The translations under genes and the position numbers were made by a program. 64,000 nucleotides of DNA from contig CAUIJY010000068.1 of NCBI GenBank assembly GCA_960531495.1, positions 496,001 to 560,000 of the forward strand, written 5' to 3'. Position 1 is the stretch's first letter. Each line of letters opens with the position of its first letter. A model generated the notes under the pieces. That model saw nothing but the letters and a program-made list of their open reading frames with translations. It was not told the origin of the DNA and made no database searches. The DNA is from Zeus faber. Its lineage: Eukaryota; Chordata; Actinopteri; Zeiformes; Zeidae. Below are positions 23,101 to 36,937 of this stretch, one piece after another.

Positions 23101-26100
23101 CAGAACAGTTTTTGGCACATCTAACACATTTTTTCTGAAATTACGAGCATTTTCATAAAAACCTGCATGGATGGCAAACAAGGCATTTTCAGGCAATTTA
23201 AAGACTGGAAGGATGTTTTGAGTAAAGGTTTCTGTCATGACTGTGTAGGAACTGCTCAGATAGTGTGAATACTGTTTTGAACTCATTTGTAATTGGGAAT
23301 GTACTGTTTGTAAAACAGTTTTTGGCACATCTAACAAGTATTTCTGAAATAATAAGCATTTTCATGAAACCTGCATGGATGGCAAACAAGGCATTTTCAG
23401 GCCATTTAAAGACTGAAAGGATGTTTTGAGTAAGGATTTCTGTCATGACTCAGTAGGAACTGCTCAGATAGTGTAAATACTGTTATGAACTCATTTGTAA
23501 TGGGAAAGTACTGTTTGCAAAAGAGTTTTTGGCACATCTAACAAGTTTTTCTGAAATTACAAGCACTTTCATAAAAACCTGCATGGATGGCAAACAAGGC
23601 ATTTTCAGGCAATTTGAAGACTGAAAGGATGTTTTGAGTAAAGGTTTCTGTCATAACTCTGTAGGAACTGCTCAGATAGTGTAAATACTGTTATGAACTC
23701 ATTTGTAGTGGGAAAGTACTGTATGCAAAAGAGTTTTTGGCACATCTAACACATTTTTTCTGAAATCACGAGCATTTTCATAAAAACCTGCATGGATGGC
23801 AAACAAGGCATTTTCAGGCAATTTAAAGACTGAAAGGATGTTTTGAGTAAAGGTTTCTGTCATGACTCTGTAGGAACTGCTCAGATAGTGTGAATACTGT
23901 TTTGAACTCATTTGTAATTGGGAATGTACTGTTTGTAAAACAGTTTTTGGCACATCTAACAAGTATTTCTGAAATAATAAGCATTTTCATGAAACCTGCA
24001 TGGATGGCAAACAAGGCATTTTCAGGCCATTTAAAGACTGAAAGGATGTTTTGAGTAAAGATTTCTGTCATGACTCAGTAGGAACTGCTCAGATAGTGTA
24101 AATACTGTTATGAACTCATTTGTAATGGGAAAGTACTGTTTGCAAAAGAGTTTTTGGCACATCTAACAAGTTTTTCTGAAATTACAAGCACTTTCATAAA
24201 AACCTGCATGGATGGCAAACAAGGCATTTTCAGGCAATTTGAAGACTGAAAGGATGTTTTGAGTAAGGATTTCTGTCATGACTCTGTAGGAACTGCTCAG
24301 ATAGTGTAAATACTGTTATGAACTGATTTGTAATGGGAAAGTACTGTTTGCAAAACAGTTTTTGGCACATCTAACAAGTTTTTCTGAAATGACAAGCATT
24401 TTCATAAAAACCTGCATGGATGGCAAACAAGGCATTTTCAGGCAATTTAAAGACTGAAAGGATGTTTTGAGTAAAGGTTTCTGTCATAACTCTGTAGGAA
24501 CTGCTCAGATAAAGTAAATACTGTTATGAACTCATTTGTAATGGGAAAGTACTGTTTGCAGAACAGTTTTGGCACATCTAACAATTTTTTTCTGAAATTA
24601 CGAGCATTTTCATAAAAAACTGCATGGATGGCAAACAAGGCATTTTCAGGCAATTTAAAGACTGAAAAGATGTTTTGAGTAAAGATTTCTGTCATGACTC
24701 TGTAGGAACTGCTCAGATAGTGTAAATACTGTTATGAACTCATTTGTAATGGGAAAGTACTGTTTGCAAAACAGTTTTTGGCACATCTAACAAGTTTTTC
24801 TGAAATTACAAGCATTTTCATGAAAACCTGCATGGATGGCAAACAAGGCATTTTCAGGCAATTTAAAGACTGAAAGGATGTTTTGAGTAAAGGTTTCTGT
24901 CATGACTCTCTAGGACCTGCTCAGATAGTGTAAATACTGTTATGAACTGATTTGTAATGGGAAAGTACTGTTTGCAAAAGAGTTTTTGGCACATCTAACA
25001 AGTTTTTCTGAAATTACGAGCATTTTCATAAAAACCTGCATGGATGGCAAACAAGGCATTTTCAGGCAATTTAAAGACTGAAAGGATGTTTTGAGTAAAG
25101 GTTTCTGTCATGACTCTGTAGGAACTGCTCAGATAGTGTAAATACTGTTATGAACTCATTTGTAATGGGAAAGTACTGTTTGCAGAACAGTTTTGGCACA
25201 TCTAACAATATTTTTTCTGAAATTACGAGCATTTTCATAAAAAACTGCATGGATGGCAAACAAGGCATTTTCAGGCCATTTAAAGACTGAAAGGATGTTT
25301 TGAGTAAAGATTTCTGTCATGACTCAGTTGGAACTGCTCAGATAGTGTAAATACTGTTATGAACTCATTTGTAATGGGAAAGTACTGTTTGCAAAAGAGT
25401 TTTTGGCACATCTAACAAGTTTTTCTGAAATTACAAGCATTTTCATAAAAACCTGCATGGATGGCAAACAAGGCATTTTCAGGCAATTTAAAGACTGAAA
25501 GTATGTTTTGAGTAAAGGTTTCTGTCATGACTCTCTAGGACCTGCTCAGATAGTGTAAATACTGTTATGAACTGATTTGTAATGGGAAAGTACTGGTTGC
25601 AAAAGAGTTTTTGGCACATCTAACAAGTTTTTCTGAAATTACGAGCAGTTTCATAAAAACCTGCATGGGTGGCAAACATGGCATTTTCAGGCAATTTAAA
25701 GACTGAAAGGATGTTTTGAGTAAAGGTTTCTGTCATAACTCTGTAGGAACTGCTCAGATAGTGTAAATACTGTTATGAACTCATTTGTAATGGGAAAGTA
25801 CTGTTTGCAGAACAGTTTTTGGCACATCTTACACATTTTTTCTGAAATTACGAGCATTTTCATAAAAACCTGCATGGATGGCAAACAAGGCATTTTCAGG
25901 CAATTTAAAGACTGAAAGGATGTTTTGAGTAAAGGTTTCTGTCATGACTCTGTAGGAACTGCTCAGATAGTGTGAATACTGTTTTGAACTCATTTGTAAT
26001 TGGGAATGTACTGTTTGTAAAACAGTTTTTGGCACATCTAACAAGTATTTCTGAAATAATAAGCATTTTCATGAAACCTGCATGGATGGCAAACAAGGCA

Positions 26101-27842
26101 TTTTCAGGCAATTTGAAGACTGAAAGGATGTTTTGAGTAAAGATTTATGTCATGACTCTGTAGGAACTGCTCAGATAGTGTAAATACTGTTATGAACTCA
26201 TTTGTAATGGGAAAGTACTGATTGCAAAACAGTTTTTGGCACATCTAACAAGTTTTTCTGAAATTACAAGCATTTTCATAAAAACCAGCATGGATGGCAA
26301 ACAAGGCATTTTCAGGCAATTTAAAGACTGAAAGGATGTTTTGAGTAAAGGTTTCTGTCATGAATCTCTAGGACCTGCTCAGATAGTGTAAATACTGTTA
26401 TGAACTGATTTGTAATGGGAAAGTACTGTTTGCAAAAGAGTTTTTGGCACATCTAACAAGTTTTTCTGAAATTACGAGCAGTTTCATAAAAACCTGCATG
26501 GGTGGCAAACATGGCATTTTCAGGCAATTTAAAGACTGAAAGGATGTATTGAGTAAAGGTTTCTGTCATGACTCTGTAGGACCTGCTCAGATAGTGTAAA
26601 TACTGTTATGAACTCATTTGTAATGGGAAAGTACTGTTTGCAGAACAGTTTTTGGCACATCTAACACATTTTTTCTGAAATTACGAGCATTTTCATAAAA
26701 ACCTGCATGGATGGCAAACAAGGCATTTTCAGGCAATTTAAAGACTGGAAGGATGTTTTGAGTAAAGGTTTCTGTCATGACTGTGTAGGAACTGCTCAGA
26801 TAGTGTGAATACTGTTTTGAACTCATTTGTAATTGGGAATGTACTGTTTGTAAAACAGTTTTTGGCACATCTAACAAGTATTTCTGAAATAATAAGCATT
26901 TTCATGAAACCTGCATGGATGGCAAACAAGGCATTTTCAGGCCATTTAAAGACTGAAAGGATGTTTTGAGTAAGGATTTCTGTCATGACTCAGTAGGAAC
27001 TGCTCAGATAGTGTAAATACTGTTATGAACTCATTTGTAATGGGAAAGTACTGTTTGCAAAAGAGTTTTTGGCACATCTAACAAGTTTTTCTGAAATTAC
27101 AAGCACTTTCATAAAAACCTGCATGGATGGCAAACAAGGCATTTTCAGGCAATTTGAAGACTGAAAGGATGTTTTGAGTAAAGGTTTCTGTCATAACTCT
27201 GTAGGAACTGCTCAGATAGTGTAAATACTGTTATGAACTCATTTGTAGTGGGAAAGTACTGTATGCAAAAGAGTTTTTGGCACATCTAACACATTTTTTC
27301 TGAAATCACGAGCATTTTCATAAAAACCTGCATGGATGGCAAACAAGGCATTTTCAGGCAATTTAAAGACTGAAAGGATGTTTTGAGTAAAGGTTTCTGT
27401 CATGACTCTGTAGGAACTGCTCAGATAGTGTGAATACTGTTTTGAACTCATTTGTAATTGGGAATGTACTGTTTGTAAAACAGTTTTTGGCACATCTAAC
27501 AAGTATTTCTGAAATAATAAGCATTTTCATGAAACCTGCATGGATGGCAAACAAGGCATTTTCAGGCCATTTAAAGACTGAAAGGATGTTTTGAGTAAAG
27601 ATTTCTGTCATGACTCAGTAGGAACTGCTCAGATAGTGTAAATACTGTTATGAACTCATTTGTAATGGGAAAGTACTGTTTGCAAAAGAGTTTTTGGCAC
27701 ATCTAACAAGTTTTTCTGAAATTACAAGCACTTTCATAAAAACCTGCATGGATGGCAAACAAGGCATTTTCAGGCAATTTGAAGACTGAAAGGATGTTTT
27801 GAGTAAAGATTTCTGTCATGACTCTGTAGGAACTGCTCAGAT
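17940..27842 (+). repeat. 17-monomer HOR, period 3540 bp, about 2.8 copies
   Basis: The CTTACACAT monomer near 18749, 22289 and 25829, GATTTATGTCAT near 19064, 22604 and 26144, and GATGTATTGAG near 19469, 23009 and 26549 are spaced 3540 bp. The first copy differs from the other two around 20,144-20,530, so it is not a pure array. The register shifts by one monomer at about 24,302/27,842, which starts the 3331-bp form. Confidence 0.8.
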
Positions 27843-30800
27843 AAAGTAAATACTGTTATGAACTCATTTGTAATGGGAAAGTACTGTTTGCAGAACAGTT
27901 TTGGCACATCTAACAATTTTTTTCTGAAATTACGAGCATTTTCATAAAAAACTGCATGGATGGCAAACAAGGCATTTTCAGGCAATTTAAAGACTGAAAA
28001 GATGTTTTGAGTAAAGATTTCTTCATGACTCTGTAGGAACTGCTCAGATAGTGTAAATACTGTTATGAACTCATTTGTAATGGGAAAGTACTGTTTGCAA
28101 AACAGTTTTTGGCACATCTAACAAGTTTTTCTGAAATTACAAGCATTTTCATAAAAACCTGCATGGATGGCAAACAAGGCATTTTCAGGCAATTTAAAGA
28201 CTGAAAGGATGTTTTGAGTAAAGGTTTCTGTCATGACTCTCTAGGACCTGCTCAGATAGTGTAAATACTGTTATGAACTGATTTGTAATGGGAAAGTACT
28301 GTTTGCAAAAGAGTTTTTGGCACATCTAACAAGTTTTTCTGAAATTACGAGCATTTTCATAAAAACCTGCATGGATGGCAAACAAGGCATTTTCAGGCAA
28401 TTTAAAGACTGAAAGGATGTTTTGAGTAAAGGTTTCTGTCATGACTCTGTAGGAACTGCTCAGATAGTGTAAATACTGTTATGAACTCATTTGTAATGGG
28501 AAAGTACTGTTTGCAGAACAGTTTTGGCACATCTAACAATTTTTTTTCTGAAATTACGAGCATTTTCATAAAAAACTGCATGGATGGCAAACAAGGCATT
28601 TTCAGGCCATTTAAAGACTGAAAGGATGTTTTGAGTAAAGATTTCTGTCATGACTCAGTTGGAACTGCTCAGATAGTGTAAATACTGTTATGAACTCATT
28701 TGTAATGGGAAAGTACTGTTTGCAAAAGAGTTTTTGGCACATCTAACAAGTTTTTCTGAAATTACAAGCATTTTCATAAAAACCTGCATGGATGGCAAAC
28801 AAGGCATTTTCAGGCAATTTAAAGACTGAAAGTATGTTTTGAGTAAAGGTTTCTGTCATGACTCTCTAGGACCTGCTCAGATAGTGTAAATACTGTTATG
28901 AACTGATTTGTAATGGGAAAGTACTGGTTGCAAAAGAGTTTTTGGCACATCTAACAAGTTTTTCTGAAATTACGAGCAGTTTCATAAAAACCTGCATGGG
29001 TGGCAAACATGGCATTTTCAGGCAATTTAAAGACTGAAAGGATGTTTTGAGTAAAGGTTTCTGTCATAACTCTGTAGGAACTGCTCAGATAGTGTACATA
29101 CTGTTATGAACTCATTTGTAATGGGAAAGTACTGTTTGCAGAACAGTTTTTGGCACATCTTACACATTTTTTCTGAAATTACGAGCATTTTCATAAAAAC
29201 CTGCATGGATGGCAAACAAGGCATTTTCAGGCAATTTAAAGACTGAAAGGATGTTTTGAGTAAAGGTTTCTGTCATGACTATGTAGGAACTGCTCAGATA
29301 GTGTGAATACTGTTTTGAACTCATTTGTAATTGGGAATGTACTGTTTGTAAAACAGTTTTTGGCACATCTAACAAGTATTTCTGAAATAATAAGCATTTT
29401 CATGAAACCTGCATGGATGGCAAACAAGGCATTTTCAGGCAATTTGAAGACTGAAAGGATGTTTTGAGTAAAGATTTATGTCATGACTCTGTAGGAACTG
29501 CTCAGATAGTGTAAATACTGTTATGAACTCATTTGTAATGGGAAAGTACTGATTGCAAAACAGTTTTTGGCACATCTAACAAGTTTTTCTGAAATTACAA
29601 GCATTTTCATAAAAACCAGCATGGATGGCAAACAAGGCATTTTCAGGCAATTTAAAGACTGAAAGGATGTTTTGAGTAAAGGTTTCTGTCATGAATCTCT
29701 AGGACCTGCTCAGATAGTGTAAATACTGTTATGAACTGATTTGTAATGGGAAAGTACTGTTTGCAAAAGAGTTTTTGGCACATCTAACAAGTTTTTCTGA
29801 AATTACGAGCAGTTTCATAAAAACCTGCATGGGTGGCAAACATGGCATTTTCAGGCAATTTAAAGACTGAAAGGATGTATTGAGTAAAGGTTTCTGTCAT
29901 GACTCTGTAGGACCTGCTCAGATAGTGTAAATACTGTTATGAACTCATTTGTAATGGGAAAGTACTGTTTGCAGAACAGTTTTTGGCACATCTAACACAT
30001 TTTTTCTGAAATTACGAGCATTTTCATAAAAACCTGCATGGATGGCAAACAAGGCATTTTCAGGCAATTTAAAGACTGGAAGGATGTTTTGAGTAAAGGT
30101 TTCTGTCATGACTGTGTAGGAACTGCTCAGATAGTGTGAATACTGTTTTGAACTCATTTGTAATTGGGAATGTACTGTTTGTAAAACAGTTTTTGGCACA
30201 TCTAACAAGTATTTCTGAAATAATAAGCATTTTCATGAAACCTGCATGGATGGCAAACAAGGCATTTTCAGGCCATTTAAAGACTGAAAGGATGTTTTGA
30301 GTAAGGATTTCTGTCATGACTCAGTAGGAACTGCTCAGATAGTGTAAATACTGTTATGAACTCATTTGTAATGGGAAAGTACTGTTTGCAAAAGAGTTTT
30401 CGGCACATCTAACAAGTTTTTCTGAAATTACAAGCACTTTCATAAAAACCTGCATGGATGGCAAACAAGGCATTTTCAGGCAATTTGAAGACTGAAAGGA
30501 TGTTTTGAGTAAAGGTTTCTGTCATAACTCTGTAGGAACTGCTCAGATAGTGTAAATACTGTTATGAACTCATTTGTAGTGGGAAAGTACTGTATGCAAA
30601 AGAGTTTTTGGCACATCTAACACATTTTTTCTGAAATCACGAGCATTTTCATAAAAACCTGCATGGATGGCAAACAAGGCATTTTCAGGCAATTTAAAGA
30701 CTGAAAGGATGTTTTGAGTAAAGGTTTCTGTCATGACTCTGTAGGAACTGCTCAGATAGTGTGAATACTGTTTTGAACTCATTTGTAATTGGGAATGTAC

Positions 30801-31172
30801 TGTTTGTAAAACAGTTTTTGGCACATCTAACAAGTATTTCTGAAATAATAAGCATTTTCATGAAACCTGCATGGATGGCAAACAAGGCATTTTCAGGCCA
30901 TTTAAAGACTGAAAGGATGTTTTGAGTAAAGATTTCTGTCATGACTCAGTAGGAACTGCTCAGATAGTGTAAATACTGTTATGAACTCATTTGTAATGGG
31001 AAAGTACTGTTTGCAAAAGAGTTTTTGGCACATCTAACAAGTTTTTCTGAAATTACAAGCACTTTCATAAAAACCTGCATGGATGGCAAACAAGGCATTT
31101 TCAGGCAATTTGAAGACTGAAAGGATGTTTTGAGTAAAGATTTCTGTCATGACTCTGTAGGAACTGCTCAGA
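24512..31172 (+). repeat. 16-monomer derivative, period 3331 bp, two copies
   Basis: From GATAAAG near 24512 and 27842 the sequence repeats at 3331 bp, that is 3540 less one 209-bp monomer. CTTACACAT near 25829 and 29160, GTAGTGGG near 27245 and 30576, and AATTTGAAG near 27779 and 31110 agree. The match ends where 27842 has GATAAAG but 31173 has GATAGTG, so the span is almost exactly two periods. Confidence 0.78.
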
Positions 31173-33225
31173 TAGTGTAAATACTGTTATGAACTCATTT
31201 GTAATGGGAAAGTACTGTTTGCAAAACAGTTTTTGGCACATCTAACAAGTTTTTCTGAAATTACAAGCATTTTCATAAAAACCTGCATGGATGGCAAACA
31301 AGGCATTTTCAGGCCATTTAAAGACTGAAAGGATGTTTTGAGTAAAGGTTTCTGTCATGACTCTGTAGGAACTGCTCAGATAGTGTAAATACTGTTATGA
31401 ACTCATTTGTAATGGGAAAGTACTGTTTGCAAAAGAGTTTTTGGCACATCTAACAAGTTTTTCTGAAATTACAAGCACTTTCATAAAAACCTGCATGGGT
31501 GGCAAACATGGCATTTTCAGGCAATTTAAAGACTGAAAGGATGTTTTGAGTAAAGGTTTCTGTCATGACTCTCTAGGACCTGCTCAGATAGTGTAAATAC
31601 TGTTATGAACTGATTTGTAATGGGAAAGTACTGTTTGCAAAAGAGTTTTTGGCACATCTAACAAGTTTTTCTGAAATTACGAGCAGTTTCATAAAAACCT
31701 GCATGGGTGGCAAACATGGCATTTTCAGGCAATTTAAAGACTGAAAGGATGTTTTGAGTAAAGGTTTCTGTCATAACTCTGTAGGAACTGCTCAGATAGT
31801 GTAAATACTGTTATGAACTCATTTGTAATGGGAAAGTACTGTTTGCAGAACAGTTTTTGGCACATCTAACAAGTTTTTCTGAAATTACAAGCATTTTCAT
31901 AAAAACCTGCATGGATGGCAAACAAGGCATTTTCAGGCAATTTAAAGACTGAAAGGATGTTTTGAGTAAAGGTTTCTGTCATAACTCTGTAGGAACTGCT
32001 CAGATAAAGTAAATACTGTTATGAACTCATTTGTAATGGGAAAGTACTGTTTGCAGAACAGTTTTGGCACATCTAACAATTTTTTTTCTGAAATTACGAG
32101 CATTTTCATAAAAAACTGCATGGATGGCAAACAAGGCATTTTCAGGCCATTTAAAGACTGAAAGGATGTTTTGAGTAAAGATTTCTGTCATGACTCAGTT
32201 GGAACTGCTCAGATAGTGTAAATACTGTTATGAACTCATTTGTAATGGGAAAGTACTGTTTGCAAAAGAGTTTTTGGCACATCTAACAAGTTTTTCTGAA
32301 ATTACAAGCATTTTCATAAAAACCTGCATGGATGGCAAACAAGGCATTTTCAGGCAATTTAAAGACTGAAAGTATGTTTTGAGTAAAGGTTTCTGTCATG
32401 ACTCTCTAGGACCTGCTCAGATAGTGTAAATACTGTTATGAACTGATTTGTAATGGGAAAGTACTGGTTGCAAAAGAGTTTTTGGCACATCTAACAAGTT
32501 TTTCTGAAATTACGAGCAGTTTCATAAAAACCTGCATGGGTGGCAAACATGGCATTTTCAGGCAATTTAAAGACTGAAAGGATGTTTTGAGTAAAGGTTT
32601 CTGTCATAACTCTGTAGGAACTGCTCAGATAGTGTAAATACTGTTATGAACTCATTTGTAATGGGAAAGTACTGTTTGCAGAACAGTTTTTGGCACATCT
32701 TACACATTTTTTCTGAAATTACGAGCATTTTCATAAAAACCTGCATGGATGGCAAACAAGGCATTTTCAGGCAATTTAAAGACTGAAAGGATGTTTTGAG
32801 TAAAGGTTTCTGTCATGACTCTGTAGGAACTGCTCAGATAGTGTGAATACTGTTTTGAACTCATTTGTAATTGGGAATGTACTGTTTGTAAAACAGTTTT
32901 TGGCACATCTAACAAGTATTTCTGAAATAATAAGCATTTTCATGAAACCTGCATGGATGGCAAACAAGGCATTTTCAGGCAATTTGAAGACTGAAAGGAT
33001 GTTTTGAGTAAAGATTTATGTCATGACTCTGTAGGAACTGCTCATATAGTGTAAATACTGTTATGAACTCATTTGTAATGGGAAAGTACTGATTGCAAAA
33101 CAGTTTTTGGCACATCTAACAAGTTTTTCTGAAATTACAAGCATTTTCATAAAAACCAGCATGGATGGCAAACAAGGCATTTTCAGGCAATTTAAAGACT
33201 GAAAGGATGTTTTGAGTAAAGTTTT
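28470..33225 (+). repeat. 17-monomer period of 3540 bp resumed, about 1.3 copies
   Basis: CTTACACAT near 29160 and 32700 and GATTTATGTCAT near 29473 and 33013 are again 3540 bp apart. The match starts after the GATAGTG/GATAAAG difference near 28465/32005. It ends where 29690 has GAATCTCTAGG but 33230 has GACTCTCTAGG. Confidence 0.75.
29360..33220 (+). repeat. Segment duplicated at long range, left copy
   Basis: About 3.9 kb corresponds to 42895-46755 at a constant offset of 13,535 bp, with no net insertion or deletion. Shared marks include GAATCTCTAGG near 29693 and 43228, GATGTATTGAG near 29876 and 43411, GTAGTGGG near 30576 and 44111, the oligo-T monomer near 32080 and 45615, and CTTACACAT near 32700 and 46235. 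The end is set by GACTCTCT near 33230 against GAATCTCT near 46765. Confidence 0.78.
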
Positions 33226-36200
33226 CTGTCATGACTCTCTAGGACCTGCTCAGATAGTGTAAATACTGTTATGAACTGATTTTTAATGGGAAAGTACTGT
33301 TTGCAAAAGAGTTTTTGGCACATCTAACAAGTTTTTCTGAAATTACGAGCAGTTTCATAAAAACCTGCATGGGTGGCAAACATGGCATTTTCAGGCAATT
33401 TAAAGACTGAAAGGATGTTTTGAGTAAAGGTTTCTGTCATAACTCTGTAGGAACTGCTCAGATAGTGTAAATACTGTTATGAACTCATTTGTAATGGGAA
33501 AGTACTTTTTGCAGAACAGTTTTTGGCACATCTAACACATTTTTTCTGAAATTACGAGCATTTTCATAAAAACCTGCATGGATGGCAAACAAGGCATTTT
33601 CAGGCAATTTTAAGACTGAAAGGATGTTTTGAGTAAAGGTTTCTGTCATGAATGTGTAGGAACTGCTCAGATAGTGTGAATACTGTTTTGAACTCATTTG
33701 TAATTGGGAATGTACTGTTTGTAAAACAGTTTTTGGCACATCTAACAAGTATTTCTGAAATAATAAACATTTTCATGAAACCTGCATGGATGGCAAACAA
33801 GGCATTTTCAGGCCATTTAAAGACTGAAAGGATGTTTTGAGTAAAGGTTTCTGTCATGACTCTCTAGGACCTGCTCAGATAGTGTAAATACTGTTATGAA
33901 CTGATTTGTAATGGGAAAGTACTGTTTGCAAAACAGTTTTTGGCACATCTAACAAGTTTTTCTGAAATTACAAGCATTTTCATAAAAACCTGCATGGATG
34001 GCAAACAAGGCATTTTCAGGCAATTTAAAGACTGAAAGGATGTTTTGAGTAAAGGTTTCTGTCATAACTCTGTAGGAACTGCTCAGATAAAGTAAATACT
34101 GTTATGAACTCATTTGTAATGGGAAAGTACTGTTTGCAGAACAGTTTTGGCACATCTAACAATTTTTTTCTGAAATTACGAGCATTTTCATAAAAAACTG
34201 CATGGATGGCAAACAAGGCATTTTCAGGCAATTTAAAGACTGAAAAGATGTTTTGAGTAAAGATTTCTGTCATGACTCTGTAGGAACTGCTCAGATAGTG
34301 TAAATACTGTTATGAACTCATTTGTAATGGGAAAGTACTGTTTGCAAAACAGTTTTTGGCACATCTAACAAGTTTTTCTGAAATTACAAGCATTTTCATA
34401 AAAACCTGCATGGATGGCAAACAAGGCATTTTCAGGCAATTTGAAGACTGAAAGGATGTTTTGAGTAAAGATTTCTGTCATGACTCTGTAGGAACTGCTC
34501 AGATAGTGTAAATACTGTTATGAACTCATTTGTAATGGGAAAGTACTGTTTGCAAAACAGTTTTTGGCACATCTAACAAGTTTTTCTGAAATTACAAGCA
34601 TTTTCATAAAAACCTGCATGGATGGCAAACAAGGCATTTTCAGGCCATTTAAAGACTGAAAGGATGTTTTGAGTAAAGGTTTCTGTCATGACTCTGTAGG
34701 AACTGCTCAGATAGTGTAAATACTGTTATGAACTCATTTGTAATGGGAAAGTACTGTTTGCAAAAGAGTTTTTGGCACATCTAACAAGTTTTTCTGAAAT
34801 TACAAGCACTTTCATAAAAACCTGCATGGGTGGCAAACATGGCATTTTCAGGCAATTTAAAGACTGAAAGGATGTTTTGAGTAAAGGTTTCTGTCATGAC
34901 TCTCTAGGACCTGCTCAGATAGTGTAAATACTGTTATGAACTGATTTGTAATGGGAAAGTACTGTTTGCAAAAGAGTTTTTGGCACATCTAACAAGTTTT
35001 TCTGAAATTACGAGCAGTTTCATAAAAACCTGCATGGGTGGCAAACATGGCATTTTCAGGCAATTTAAAGACTGAAAGGATGTTTTGAGTAAAGGTTTCT
35101 GTCATAACTCTGTAGGAACTGCTCAGATAAAGTAAATACTGTTATGAACTCATTTGTAATGGGAAAGTACTGTTTGCAGAACAGTTTTGGCACATCTAAC
35201 AATTTTTTTCTGAAATTACGAGCATTTTCATAAAAAACTGCATGGATGGCAAACAAGGCATTTTCAGGCAATTTAAAGACTGAAAAGATGTTTTGAGTAA
35301 AGATTTCTGTCATGACTCTGTAGGAACTGCTCAGATAGTGTAAATACTGTTATGAACTCATTTGTAATGGGAAAGTACTGTTTGCAAAACAGTTTTTGGC
35401 ACATCTAACAAGTTTTTCTGAAATTACAAGCATTTTCATAAAAACCTGCATGGATGGCAAACAAGGCATTTTCAGGCAATTTGAAGACTGAAAGGATGTT
35501 TTGAGTAAAGATTTATGTCATGACTCTGTAGGAACTGCTCAGATAGTGTAAATACTGTTATGAACTCATTTGTAATGGGAAAGTACTGATTGCAAAACAG
35601 TTTTTGGCACATCTAACAAGTTTTTCTGAAATTACAAGCATTTTCATAAAAACCAGCATGGATGGCAAACAAGGCATTTTCAGGCAATTTAAAGACTGAA
35701 AGGATGTTTTGAGTAAAGTTTTCTGTCATGACTCTCTAGGACCTGCTCAGATAGTGTAAATACTGTTATGAACTGATTTGTAATGGGAAAGTACTGTTTG
35801 CAAAAGAGTTTTTGGCACATCTAACAAGTTTTTCTGAAATTACGAGCAGTTTCATAAAAACCTGCATGGGTGGCAAACATGGCATTTTCAGGCAATTTAA
35901 AGACTGAAAGGATGTTTTGAGTAAAGGTTTCTGTCATAACTCTGTAGGAACTGCTCAGATAGTGTAAATACTGTTATGAACTCATTTGTAATGGGAAAGT
36001 ACTTTTTGCAGAACAGTTTTTGGCACATCTAACACATTTTTTCTGAAATTACGAGCATTTTCATAAAAACCTGCATGGATGGCAAACAAGGCATTTTCAG
36101 GCAATTTTAAGACTGAAAGGATGTTTTGAGTAAAGGTTTCTGTCATGAATGTGTAGGAACTGCTCAGATAGTGTGAATACTGTTTTGAACTCATTTGTAA

Positions 36201-36937
36201 TTGGGAATGTACTGTTTGTAAAACAGTTTTTGGCACATCTAACAAGTATTTCTGAAATAATAAGCATTTTCATGAAACCTGCATGGATGGCAAACAAGGC
36301 ATTTTCAGGCCATTTAAAGACTGAAAGGATGTTTTGAGTAAAGGTTTCTGTCATGACTCTCTAGGACCTGCTCAGATAGTGTAAATACTGTTATGAACTG
36401 ATTTGTAATGGGAAAGTACTGTTTGCAAAACAGTTTTTGGCACATCTAACAAGTTTTTCTGAAATTACAAGCATTTTCATAAAAACCTGCATGGATGGCA
36501 AACAAGGCATTTTCAGGCAATTTAAAGACTGAAAGGATGTTTTGAGTAAAGGTTTCTGTCATAACTCTGTAGGAACTGCTCAGATAAAGTAAATACTGTT
36601 ATGAACTCATTTGTAATGGGAAAGTACTGTTTGCAGAACAGTTTTGGCACATCTAACAATTTTTTTCTGAAATTACGAGCATTTTCATAAAAAACTGCAT
36701 GGATGGCAAACAAGGCATTTTCAGGCAATTTAAAGACTGAAAAGATGTTTTGAGTAAAGATTTCTGTCATGACTCTGTAGGAACTGCTCAGATAGTGTAA
36801 ATACTGTTATGAACTCATTTGTAATGGGAAAGTACTGTTTGCAAAACAGTTTTTGGCACATCTAACAAGTTTTTCTGAAATTACAAGCATTTTCATAAAA
36901 ACCTGCATGGATGGCAAACAAGGCATTTTCAGGCAAT
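32950..36937 (+). repeat. 12-monomer period of 2497 bp, about 1.6 copies
   Basis: AATTTTAAGACTG with GAATGTGTAGG (near 33607 and 36104), the TTTTTGCAGAACAG tail, and the GATAAAG plus oligo-T pair (near 34088 and 36585) lie 2497 bp apart. It begins after CATGAAACC near 32941, which faces CATAAAAACC near 35438. It ends near 34440/36937, where AATTTGAAG faces AATTTAAAG. Confidence 0.72.
34013..35510 (+). repeat. 5-monomer duplication, period 1040 bp, about 1.4 copies
   Basis: The GATAAAG monomer near 34088 and 35128, the seven-T tract that follows, and GACTGAAAAGATG near 34238 and 35278 recur 1040 bp apart. The left break lies near 34013/35053. The right break is at 34471/35511, where ATTTCTGTCAT faces ATTTATGTCAT. 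Confidence 0.72.

Noticed and set aside
30399..30415. TTCG that might begin a CENP-B box
   Set aside because: It is a single private T-to-C change in one monomer, and the required CGGG half is missing. No other monomer inspected has a CENP-B box.
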